NCBI GenBank assembly: GCA_050303435.1
Contig: JBNLBT010000147.1
Location: forward strand, 1 to 6,156
Reading direction: 5' to 3'
Length of the DNA: 6,156 nucleotides
Source of the DNA: JBNLBT01 sp050303435
GTDB taxonomy: Bacteria; Pseudomonadota; Gammaproteobacteria; Xanthomonadales; Marinicellaceae
Part shown: piece after piece, positions 1 through 5,738 of the stretch
Position numbering within the stretch: position 1 is the first letter of the stretch
How the letters are laid out: each line of letters begins with the position of its first letter
The notes under the pieces: model-generated
Database searches by the model: none
What the model was told of the DNA's origin: nothing
Seen by the model: the letters and a program-made list of their open reading frames with translations, nothing else
Position numbers and translations under genes: made by a program

Positions 1-575
1 CAATGTGCGTTGCGGTGGTGGCGGTGCCCAGCGGCAATTTCGGCAACCTCACCGCCGGGCTGCTGGCCGCGCGGCTGGGCGCGCCGATCCGTCGCTTCAT
101 CGCCGCCACCAACCTCAACGACACGGTGCCGCGCTTCCTGCTGGAAGGCCGCTGGCAACCGCAGCCAACGCAGGAAACCGCCTCCAACGCCATGGACGTG
201 TCGGCGCCGAACAACTGGCCACGGGTGATGCACCTGTTCAACAACGACCGCGCGGCGGTGTTGAACTGTGTGCGCGGCGCACGCAAAACGGATGAGGAGA
301 CCTTCACCGAAATGCGCCAACTCGCGCGCTCCGGATACCTGGCCGAACCACACGGCGCGGTGGCCTGCGCGGCGCTGCGAGACCATCTAAAGGGCGATGA
401 AACCGGCGTGTTTCTGGCCACCGCGCACCCGGCCAAATTCATCGAGACCGTGCAAGACGTGCTGGCGCGTGAAATCGAAATCCCCGAGGCACTCAGACGC
501 TGCGCCGACGCGCCACTGCTGTCGCGACGGGTGACCAATGACCTGAGCGCGTTCAGGCAAATCTTGCTAAAATAA
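1..575 (+). CDS. thrC: Threonine synthase, C-terminal part (5' truncated by window edge)
   Basis: Threonine synthase is the PLP-dependent enzyme that converts O-phospho-L-homoserine to L-threonine and phosphate, the last step of threonine biosynthesis in the cytoplasm. The visible 190 residues (frame starting at base 3, stop TAA 573-575) carry PSGNFGN at residues 9-15, the PLP-phosphate-binding loop of the family. They also carry RFIAATNLNDTVPRF (31-45), SNAMDVSAPNN (61-71), EPHGAVA (115-121) and TAHPAKF (140-146), which are close to the E. coli ThrC C-terminal half. The E. coli enzyme is about 430 residues, so a little over half is missing to the left; the ATG at base 3 is an internal methionine, not the start. 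Family identity is firm from the motifs. The catalytic lysine lies outside the window. Only 31 bases separate it from the next gene, with no terminator visible, so read-through into the SPFH gene is likely. Confidence 0.95.
   Translation, partial: MCVAVVAVPSGNFGNLTAGLLAARLGAPIRRFIAATNLNDTVPRFLLEGRWQPQPTQETASNAMDVSAPNNWPRVMHLFNNDRAAVLNCVRGARKTDEETFTEMRQLARSGYLAEPHGAVACAALRDHLKGDETGVFLATAHPAKFIETVQDVLAREIEIPEALRRCADAPLLSRRVTNDLSAFRQILLK
565..573 (+). promoter_or_regulatory. Candidate extended -10 promoter element for the SPFH gene
   Basis: The bases TGCTAAAAT fit an extended -10 element (TGN followed by a hexamer matching TATAAT at five of six positions). They overlap the end and stop of thrC. 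Transcription would start near 580, about 27 bases before the SPFH ATG. No good -35 hexamer is seen at 16-18 bases upstream, which is tolerated for extended -10 promoters. This would allow the membrane module to be expressed independently of thrC. It is a pattern match only. Confidence 0.3.
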
Positions 576-595
576 AACCGATCAAATTCGTTTTC

Positions 596-603
596 AGGGG
601 AGA
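596..603 (+). promoter_or_regulatory. Ribosome binding site of the SPFH gene
   Basis: AGGGGAGA lies just upstream of the ATG at 607, at usual spacing, and is purine-rich with a GGAG-like core. It is the strongest Shine-Dalgarno-like sequence among the genes of this window and supports the chosen start. Confidence 0.7.
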
Positions 604-606
604 CAC

Positions 607-1494
607 ATGGCCAACACCATTCAATTGAAAAAAATCATTCCGTTCATCGTCATTATTCTGCTGATCATCTTCGGCTCAAAGTTCTGGAAGAGCGTGCCGG
701 CCGGACACGTGGCGGTGGCCACATTGTTCGGCAAGGTGCAGGACACCAGTTACACCGAGGGGTTGCACATCCCGGTGAACCCGCTGTATTCCTGGCATGA
801 ATACGACGTGCGCGAAAAAACCCACAAGGAACAGGCGCGTGTGCCTTCACAGGACCAGTTGCAGACCACCATCGACGTGTCGGTGCAGTACCGTCTGAAC
901 GCCCTGCTGGCAGCAAAAATACTGCAGGAAACCGGCTCCATCGAAAAAGTGCTGGAAGTGCAGCTGGTGCCCAAATTGCGCTCCCTGCTGCGTGAACAGG
1001 GCAAATCCATCCGCCGTGCCGAGGATTTCTTCCTCGAGGAAACCCAGGAACAATTGCAGGACACCCTGCTGGTCGGCATGCAGGAATACCTCTCGCCCAA
1101 GGGCATCGAAGTCTCGGCCGTGCTGATCCGCGACATCTCCCTGCCGCCGTTCATCACCAAGGCCATTGAAGCCAAGAAAGAACGCGAACAGGAAGTGGAA
1201 AAACAAAAAGCCGAGCTGGAGCGTTTCCGCACCGAGCAGCAGCAGAAAATCGCCGCCGCCGAAGCCGAACGCCGCGCCGCCGAGGAAGAGGCGCAGAAAC
1301 GCCGCGTACTGGCCGACGCGCAGGCCTATGAAATTGAAAAAATCAACACCGCCATCGGCAACAACCCAAACTACGTCAAACTGATGTCGCTGGAAGCCCT
1401 CAAGGCGATTTCCAAAGACCCGGCCAGCAAGATCTATTTCATCGACAGCGATTCTCCGCAACCGCTGCCGTTGATGCACATGGCCGACAAGTGA
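607..1494 (+). CDS. SPFH/Band 7 (prohibitin-like) membrane protein
   Basis: This 295-residue protein has a single N-terminal membrane helix (about residues 9-24, preceded by KK), an SPFH/Band 7 domain (about 26-185) and a long charged coiled coil (about 186-245, rich in Glu, Lys, Ala and Gln). A conserved-looking tail follows (about 250-295), ending in PLPLMHMADK. VPAGHVAVATLFGKV (30-44), EGLHIPVNP (51-59) and the region around ISLPPFITKAIEAKKEREQE (177-196) are typical of prohibitins. Such proteins oligomerise at the membrane, often as scaffolds or as partners of membrane proteases or lipid domains. The specific client here is unknown. It lacks a visible protease domain, so it is not a HtpX/FtsH-type enzyme itself, and no hflK/hflC pairing is present. 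The start at 607 is supported by the adjacent ribosome binding site. It is followed by two bPH2 membrane genes on the same strand, suggesting a shared membrane role (inference). Confidence 0.9.
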   Translation: MANTIQLKKIIPFIVIILLIIFGSKFWKSVPAGHVAVATLFGKVQDTSYTEGLHIPVNPLYSWHEYDVREKTHKEQARVPSQDQLQTTIDVSVQYRLNALLAAKILQETGSIEKVLEVQLVPKLRSLLREQGKSIRRAEDFFLEETQEQLQDTLLVGMQEYLSPKGIEVSAVLIRDISLPPFITKAIEAKKEREQEVEKQKAELERFRTEQQQKIAAAEAERRAAEEEAQKRRVLADAQAYEIEKINTAIGNNPNYVKLMSLEALKAISKDPASKIYFIDSDSPQPLPLMHMADK

Positions 1495-1517
1495 CACCCG
1501 ACAGCAAAAACCAGCGG

Positions 1518-1537
1518 CGGGGGCGTTTCAGCCCCCG
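1518..1537 (+). other. GC-rich hairpin between the SPFH and small bPH2 genes
   Basis: CGGGGGC (1518-1524), a six-base loop GTTTCA and GCCCCCG (1531-1537) form a perfect 7-bp stem. It begins 23 bases after the SPFH stop and ends 12 bases before the next ATG. No T-run follows, so it is not a standard intrinsic terminator. It may be a partial terminator, an mRNA-stabilising 3' structure for the SPFH message, or a structure limiting translation of the next gene, which lacks a clear ribosome binding site. Confidence 0.5.
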
Positions 1538-1549
1538 TCCCACCCGTGC

Positions 1550-2026
1550 ATGAACCCCACAGAAAAACAGGCGCTCGATCCGGCCTATCTGACCTTGCTG
1601 CTGCGCATCAACTGGGTGGTGTGCACGCTGGCCTCGGCGGTATTGAGCGTGCCGTATTTTGTCGTGACTGACCAGCCGTATTGGCTCGTGCTGGCGATCT
1701 TCGCGGGCTTCTGGGCGGTGCTGGTGTGGCTCACGCGACGCTACACCCGCGCCTGGTTTGCGCGTCACCGGCACTGGCTGACCGAGCTGGGCCTGTATAT
1801 TGAGCGCGGCGTGTTCTGGCGCACCACGGTGCTGGTGCCGCGCAACCGCCTGCAGCACATCGACATCACCCACGGCCCGCTGGAACGCCGCGCGGGGCTG
1901 GCCAAACTGGTGCTGCACACCGCCGGCACGCGCAACGCGTCGGTCACTGTGCCCGGTTTACGTGAGGACGACGCGGTGTCTTTGCGCGCCGAGCTGCTGG
2001 AAACGGTCGACGACGACGCGGTGTGA
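1550..2026 (+). CDS. Small bPH2-domain membrane protein (YdbS-like)
   Basis: This 158-residue protein has two predicted membrane helices (about residues 17-38 and 44-62) followed by a basic stretch (RRYTRAWFARHRH, 63-75). A single bacterial PH-like domain (bPH2, formerly DUF304) covers about 76-150. The domain signature is VPRNRLQHIDITHGPLER (96-113), the same pattern seen three times in the next protein. This architecture matches B. subtilis YdbS, whose gene sits in front of ydbT as it does here. In Bacillus the pair belongs to the SigmaW regulon and contributes to resistance to an antimicrobial peptide; whether that holds here is unknown. The ATG at 1550 has no evident Shine-Dalgarno sequence, and a hairpin lies just upstream. 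No closer in-frame alternative start exists between the SPFH stop and 1550. The stop overlaps the next start, implying translational coupling. The acidic C-terminus (ETVDDDAV) is followed directly by that overlap. Confidence 0.82.
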   Translation: MNPTEKQALDPAYLTLLLRINWVVCTLASAVLSVPYFVVTDQPYWLVLAIFAGFWAVLVWLTRRYTRAWFARHRHWLTELGLYIERGVFWRTTVLVPRNRLQHIDITHGPLERRAGLAKLVLHTAGTRNASVTVPGLREDDAVSLRAELLETVDDDAV

Positions 2027-3513
2027 CCTTGAGCCAGGACGCCCTGCAAAGCCCCGCACAAAAACTGGCCCCCATCTCGCCGCTGTTCATCTTGTTTCAC
2101 ACCGTGGGCAAACTGCTATTGCCAGCCCTGCTCGGCGTGTTCGGCACCTCGGGTCGTGCAGAAGACGCGGTGGTGGTGGTGTTTGGCTCGGTGGTGGCGC
2201 TGGCGACGCTGTTTCAATACCGGTTCTACCGCTATTGGCTGGAAGCCGACCGGCTGGTGGTCAAACAGGGCATATTGTTCAAGTCCCTGCGGCAGATTCC
2301 CTACACGCGCATCCAGAATCTGAATGTGGTGAAAAATCCACTGCACAAGTTTTTCAAGGTCGCCACCCTGCAGGTGGAATCGGCCTCCGGCAGCAAGCCC
2401 GAAGCGGTGATCCGCGTGATGGGCCTTGAACAGGTGGAAAATCTGCGCGCGCGGGTGCAGCAGGCGCGCGACGATGGCGGCGATGCTCTGCCCACAGCCG
2501 ATGCGGATGCAACCCCCGCAGCCAATGACTTTTCTCTCAGCGACGCCGAAGTGGCCAAGTACGGATTCATCTCACACCGCGCGCTGGTGCCGGTCGGTGT
2601 GATCTTTTCCATCGTCATGAACAACGACACCTGGCGCTCCGCCCTGTCCAATCGCATCAATGCCCTGTTGAGCACTCTGGATGTGGCACATTTCAGTCTG
2701 CTGCAGTGGCTGATCTATGGCGCGGTGATGCTGCTGGGCGCTCTGCTGGCCATCTGGGCGGTGTCCATTGCCATGGCTTTTTTACAGCTGCGCGGTTTCA
2801 CTCTGCGCCGACTGGCGCAAAAAATACACGTTGACATGGGTTTGCTGACCACCCATTCAGCCACCGTGCCTTTGCACCGCATTCAATTGATCCGTTTCAA
2901 CGCGTCGCCCCTGCATCGCTGGCTCAAGCGCACCACGGTGACCATGGAAACCGCCGGCGCGGTGGCGCACAATCAGGGCTTCACCATGCACTGGATCGCG
3001 CCTTTGGCCGAGCCGCAGGCGGCGCAGGCACTGGTCAGAAAACTGCTGCCGGAAATTGATCTGGCCACCACCGCCTGGCAACCGGTGCAATGGCGCGGCT
3101 GGCGTCGGCTGGCCAAACGCAACGGCGTCATTCTGGCCATCCTGACCGCCCTCAGTGGACCTTTCATCGGTCATTGGGCGTGGCTGGCGATGCCGCTGGC
3201 TGCATTAATCCTGTGGCACGCACGCGCCTTTGTGTGCGGCGCCGCGCACGCCAGCAGCGCGGATTACATCGCCTACCGCAGCGGCGTGCTGTTCCGCCAC
3301 ATCAGCGTGGTGCGTCTGAACAAAGTACAAACCGTCAGCCTGCACAGCAGCCCCTTCGACCGCCGCCACCGCATGGCGCGACTGTCGGTGGACACCGCCG
3401 GCAGCCAGCTCAACAAACACCGCGTGCACATCCCCTATCTGGACGCAAAAGACGCGCAACAGATGCACCAATGGATCGCCGAACACGTCAGACACATGCG
3501 CTTCGTCTGGTGA
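2023..3513 (+). CDS. Large membrane protein with three bPH2 domains (YdbT-like)
   Basis: This 496-residue protein uses a GTG start inside the GTGA overlap with the previous gene. Predicted membrane segments lie at about residues 20-40, 47-64, 187-199, 228-254 and 367-400 (the last long enough for two). Three bPH2 domains follow these helices at about 70-146, 257-345 and 412-490. Each carries the same signature: IPYTRIQNLNVVKNPLHK (92-109), VPLHRIQLIRFNASPLHR (282-299) and VRLNKVQTVSLHSSPFDR (430-447). Length, domain count and order match B. subtilis YdbT (about 490 residues). The family has no established biochemical activity; the domains are PH-like folds expected on the cytoplasmic face and may bind lipid or protein partners. 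A low-complexity acidic/Ala linker (about 150-170) separates the first domain from the rest. The gene is translationally coupled to the YdbS-like gene, so the two proteins probably form a complex. The start codon choice rests on the overlap, as TTG or ATG alternatives would break the coupling. Confidence 0.85.
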   Translation: MTLSQDALQSPAQKLAPISPLFILFHTVGKLLLPALLGVFGTSGRAEDAVVVVFGSVVALATLFQYRFYRYWLEADRLVVKQGILFKSLRQIPYTRIQNLNVVKNPLHKFFKVATLQVESASGSKPEAVIRVMGLEQVENLRARVQQARDDGGDALPTADADATPAANDFSLSDAEVAKYGFISHRALVPVGVIFSIVMNNDTWRSALSNRINALLSTLDVAHFSLLQWLIYGAVMLLGALLAIWAVSIAMAFLQLRGFTLRRLAQKIHVDMGLLTTHSATVPLHRIQLIRFNASPLHRWLKRTTVTMETAGAVAHNQGFTMHWIAPLAEPQAAQALVRKLLPEIDLATTAWQPVQWRGWRRLAKRNGVILAILTALSGPFIGHWAWLAMPLAALILWHARAFVCGAAHASSADYIAYRSGVLFRHISVVRLNKVQTVSLHSSPFDRRHRMARLSVDTAGSQLNKHRVHIPYLDAKDAQQMHQWIAEHVRHMRFVW

Positions 3514-3531
3514 GCCTGTCTGGCGAGCCGC

Positions 3532-4071
3532 TCAACGCGCGCCCATGATCACCGTGTGCACCACCTGCCAGCCGGCATTTCTCGGCGCGCCGCGGTCGGC
3601 ATCGGTGTACAAATGCAGCACCGCCGCATCGCCACCCAGCAGGCGCGTTGACACGCGCTTCAAATGCTCCATCTCCTGCTGTGAAACGGCCGCATCGAAT
3701 TGCGGGAAAAAGCGCTCACGCAGAAACCCTCCCAACGCCTCACGGCTTTGAAAAATGCGCGCGCAGGCGTTGATCCATTCACTGTCCGCGCTGTGTAATT
3801 GCATCAGTGCCTCAACGTCCTGAGCGGCCCAGGCGCGCTTGTCGGATTGCAGGAAGGCATCGATTTCGGCCAGCACTCCGGCTTCGAGTGCACCGTGCAC
3901 ACGATGTGCCGGCACCTGACGACGCTCTTGCGCCTGCGAATGGGTGGGCAGCGTGCTCAACAGAACAGTCAAACACCCGGCCAGAACCAGATCAATTCGT
4001 TTCTTGAGACGTGTACTCCGTACAGTTGTGAATGGCCTGGCACTGCAGCGGTGCGCAGGCAGTGGATGCAA
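3532..4071 (-). CDS. Putative exported NTF2/SnoaL-like protein, start uncertain
   Basis: From the TTG at 4071 this gives 179 residues: a long basic N-region, a hydrophobic core (DLVLAGCLTVLLSTLP), and a plausible signal peptidase I site after THSQA. A mature domain of about 130 residues resembles the SnoaL/SgcJ-EcaC-like NTF2 fold. Visible family traits are an opening helix with AEIDAFLQSDKRAWAAQD, a middle VEALMQLHSADSEWI, and a closing strand GWQVVHTVIMGAR. Such domains are small cone-shaped barrels; many are enzymes or binding proteins, and no catalytic role can be assigned here. LAGC looks like a lipobox, but the hydrophobic run before it is too short for a convincing lipoprotein. The frame is open up to an ATG at 4173, but that start would overlap the divergent regulator gene by 37 bases and bury the signal peptide 60 residues in. 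No ATG or GTG lies close to the signal peptide and no good ribosome binding site precedes the TTG. Its 3' end is 18 bases from the convergent bPH2 gene. Confidence 0.68.
   Translation of the reverse strand: MHPLPAHRCSARPFTTVRSTRLKKRIDLVLAGCLTVLLSTLPTHSQAQERRQVPAHRVHGALEAGVLAEIDAFLQSDKRAWAAQDVEALMQLHSADSEWINACARIFQSREALGGFLRERFFPQFDAAVSQQEMEHLKRVSTRLLGGDAAVLHLYTDADRGAPRNAGWQVVHTVIMGAR
4012..4024. promoter_or_regulatory. 13-bp perfect palindrome TGTAC-TCC-GTACA
   Basis: Two 5-base arms separated by three bases form an exact inverted repeat, a shape common for dimeric regulators. It lies about 110 bases upstream of the GlxA-like regulator and inside the 5' coding part of the divergent gene if that gene starts at 4071. 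On the minus strand it contains GGAG, a Shine-Dalgarno-like core with no start codon at proper spacing. It may be an operator or chance. Confidence 0.25.
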
Positions 4072-4124
4072 GCGAATGTCTGAATGGGTCGGCTTTATGT
4101 CTGTGTGGACATCAATGGTGAAGG

Positions 4125-4130
4125 TATACT
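4125..4130 (+). promoter_or_regulatory. Candidate -10 box immediately upstream of the regulator gene
   Basis: TATACT matches the -10 consensus at five of six positions and ends six bases before the ATG at 4137, so transcription would start at or next to the start codon, giving a leaderless message. No good -35 is visible 16-18 bases upstream, which would fit an activator-dependent promoter. The alternative is that AAGG at 4121-4124, twelve bases from the ATG, acts as a distant ribosome binding site on a longer transcript. Confidence 0.25.
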
Positions 4131-4136
4131 GGCCCA

Positions 4137-5120
4137 ATGAACACGACACATCACACGCCATTGGACGCCGCATTCATCGTCACCGACGGGTTTCACCCGC
4201 TGGATCTGTTTGGCCCTCTGTCGGCCTGGGTGCAGGCGGCGCAGTGCGTCGGACAGACATTTCGCTATAACATTCTGTCGCTCAAGCAAACACAGGTGAC
4301 CTCCGACACCGGCGTGGCCATCCTGGCCGACGCCGTGCTGGAGAGGCCAGTGATGGCGCGCCAGGTGATTCTGCCCGGCGGCATAGGTCCACGCAGCACG
4401 CAGCTGAACGCGGCACTAAAATCCACTTTGAATGCCATGTGCAGCCAGGCGCAGCGGGTGGCCAGTGTGTGCACCGGCACGTTCCTGTTGGCGCAACTGG
4501 ACTGCGCGCGCGGGCGTCATGTGACGACTCACTGGAAACACACCGAGGAACTCAAGCGACGCCACCCCGACCTGCAGGTGCAGGCCGAACGGCTGTACAT
4601 CAACGACCACGGACTGTGGTCCAGCGGCGGTGTGACCGCCGGTGTAGACATGAGTCTGGCAATGATCAAAACCGATTACGGCAGCGCGGTGGCCGCTGAA
4701 GTGGCGCGCGAACTGCTGGTGTTCCTGCACCGGCCCGGCAACCAGAACCAGTTCTCCAGACCGTTGCAAGTGCAGTCCTTCAATGACCAGCGCCTGGCCG
4801 GTTTGCTGCAATGGATACAGAACAACCTGCACCGGCGCTTCACGCTGGACGATCTTGCCGCGCAGGCCAACTACAGCGCGCGGCACTTAAGCCGCCTTTT
4901 TCACCACGCCTTCCGCTGCACTCCGAGCGCATTGATAGAACAATTGCGCATGGACCGCGCGCGGGTTCTGCTGGCCGAAGGCAACAGCCGCATCGGCGCC
5001 ATCGCCGGCGCGCTCGGCTACAGTCACAGCGACAGTTTTCGCCGCGCCTTTGAAAAACACTACGGCCTGTCCCCGCAAGCGTACCGGCAATGCGCCGGTC
5101 ATGACGTTGCCAAAGCCTGA
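4137..5120 (+). CDS. GlxA-family transcriptional regulator (DJ-1/PfpI-like domain plus AraC-type HTH)
   Basis: This 327-residue protein has an N-terminal DJ-1/PfpI (class I glutamine amidotransferase-like) domain at about residues 9-195 and an AraC-type DNA-binding domain at about 220-317. In the first, VILPGGIGP (77-85), VASVCTGTFLLAQ (108-120, with Cys112 at the nucleophile-elbow position), TTHWKH (130-135) and GLWSSGGVTAGVDMSL (159-174) are typical of GlxA-like regulators. There the domain is thought to sense small ligands rather than catalyse. The two helix-turn-helix units are FTLDDLAAQANYSARHLSRL (235-254) and IGAIAGALGYSHSDSFRRAF (286-305), followed by the family ending YGLSPQAYRQ. Length is usual for the family. 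It is transcribed divergently from the exported NTF2-like gene, 65 bases from that gene's assumed start, and AraC-type regulators often control such neighbours (inference). The ligand is unknown; known relatives act in choline, carnitine, arginine or glycine-betaine metabolism, but nothing here points to one of these. Confidence 0.92.
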   Translation: MNTTHHTPLDAAFIVTDGFHPLDLFGPLSAWVQAAQCVGQTFRYNILSLKQTQVTSDTGVAILADAVLERPVMARQVILPGGIGPRSTQLNAALKSTLNAMCSQAQRVASVCTGTFLLAQLDCARGRHVTTHWKHTEELKRRHPDLQVQAERLYINDHGLWSSGGVTAGVDMSLAMIKTDYGSAVAAEVARELLVFLHRPGNQNQFSRPLQVQSFNDQRLAGLLQWIQNNLHRRFTLDDLAAQANYSARHLSRLFHHAFRCTPSALIEQLRMDRARVLLAEGNSRIGAIAGALGYSHSDSFRRAFEKHYGLSPQAYRQCAGHDVAKA

Positions 5121-5121
5121 A

Positions 5122-5445
5122 TCAATGCTTCCCCGCATCGTGCGGCCCCGCTTCAGCAACGCCCGCAGCGTCCGACAATTGACGCGCCAGCAAGCCCCAC
5201 ACAAACATGCGCAAGCCGGCCAACAGTGCCACCGTCAGCACCACCAGCCACGCCGCGTTCCACACAATCGCGCCCCAGCCGGCGCCCAGCAACACCGCCG
5301 CCTCCAACAGATAAATCAGGCTCACCCCCAGGCGGGATATGCGCAGGCGCGCCCCACACCGCCGGCAATTCAGGGTGCCACCGACAGAATCGGACAAGGC
5401 CTCCAGCGGCGAAACGCCCCTGCCCTTACACGCCCGACAGCGCAT
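5122..5445 (-). CDS. Small zinc-ribbon membrane protein of unknown function
   Basis: From the ATG at 5445 this is 107 residues. The N-terminus has two CXXC pairs (CRAC at residues 3-6 and CRRC at 27-30), the pattern of a zinc ribbon. Two predicted membrane helices follow (about 40-59 and 63-85), then a short hydrophilic tail ending in HDAGKH. I do not recognise a named family; the layout of a cytoplasmic zinc ribbon on two helices resembles several small uncharacterised proteobacterial proteins (such as DUF983-type ones). An alternative GTG start at 5472 would add nine residues (MSFAHAGVP). I prefer the ATG because GGGGGTG lies just upstream of it and the ribbon then sits at the very N-terminus. 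The stop is one base from the stop of the convergent regulator gene, so neither gene has room for its own separate terminator. It is the last gene of clearly host-like, GC-rich composition. Confidence 0.7.
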   Translation of the reverse strand: MRCRACKGRGVSPLEALSDSVGGTLNCRRCGARLRISRLGVSLIYLLEAAVLLGAGWGAIVWNAAWLVVLTVALLAGLRMFVWGLLARQLSDAAGVAEAGPHDAGKH

Positions 5446-5472
5446 CGGCACCCCCGCGTGTGCAAAACTCAC

Positions 5473-5738
5473 AAAATAAAAAATCAGAACACCCCAGCAT
5501 GATCAGGCCTCTCCAGTGACAATGTGTGCATACCCACTTCAATGGAGTCACCCCATGCGGCCAAAGTTCACACAAGTTCAGGTTTTTTCGTAGTTGAGAT
5601 TGAAACGTTCCGAGTGAATTATTAATTAACTCTATTTGCTATTAAGATTTGGGCAGAGAGAAACAATTTTTTCTTTACTTGGAACGGGCAATTACCAATT
5701 GGGTTTTTTCATTGACTCAGTTGGACTAAGATACTGGA
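5473..5738. other. Non-coding transition region with sharp GC drop
   Basis: These 266 bases hold no supported gene. The left part still has GC-rich stretches, while from about 5575 the sequence is AT-rich with runs such as TTTTTT (5583-5588 and 5704-5709) and ATTATTAATTAA. It should contain the promoter of the gene starting at 5739. The clearest pieces are TTGAGA (5594-5599) with AATTAT 18 bases on, and the hairpin-like CAATT-ACC-AATTG (5689-5701) before a GGG and six T, a weak terminator-like shape. None is strong. No tRNA, integrase or insertion-sequence end is visible. Confidence 0.6.
5564..5580. repeat. Short direct repeat AAGTTCA, 10-base period
   Basis: AAGTTCA occurs at 5564-5570 and again at 5574-5580, separated by CAC, so the two copies sit on the same face of the helix. 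The repeat lies where GC content falls and is followed by GG and six T. It could be a regulator half-site pair or part of an attachment or junction sequence; nothing decides between these and chance. Confidence 0.35.

Noticed and set aside
3..5. ATG at base 3 as the start of the first gene
   Set aside because: It lies directly before the PLP-binding loop in the middle of threonine synthase, so it is an internal Met.
847..1497. Long minus-strand open frame (216 codons) opposite the SPFH gene
   Set aside because: It is antisense to a clear SPFH/coiled-coil gene with a good ribosome binding site; the translation is Phe/Gln/Gly-rich with no recognisable domain, as expected from the complement of a GC-rich coding region.
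1518..1537. Hairpin as a classical intrinsic terminator
   Set aside because: No T-run follows the stem (TCCCACCC does), so it is reported only as a hairpin.
1800..2429. Plus-strand open frame overlapping both bPH2 genes
   Set aside because: It runs in another frame across two well-supported genes and its product is Arg/Cys/Pro-rich without domain signal; high GC makes such frames common.
3970..4010. Lipoprotein signal (LAGC) in the exported NTF2-like protein
   Set aside because: The hydrophobic run before the Cys is only about six residues and the hydrophobic core continues after it; a signal peptidase I site after SQA fits better.
5050..5502. Plus-strand open frame opposite the zinc-ribbon gene
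   Set aside because: Its product is rich in Gln, Pro, Arg and His with no fold signal, whereas the minus strand gives CXXC pairs and two clean membrane helices.
5689..5709. CAATT-ACC-AATTG plus T6 as a terminator
   Set aside because: The stem is only 5 bp and AT-rich, and GGG lies between stem and T-run; too weak to call.
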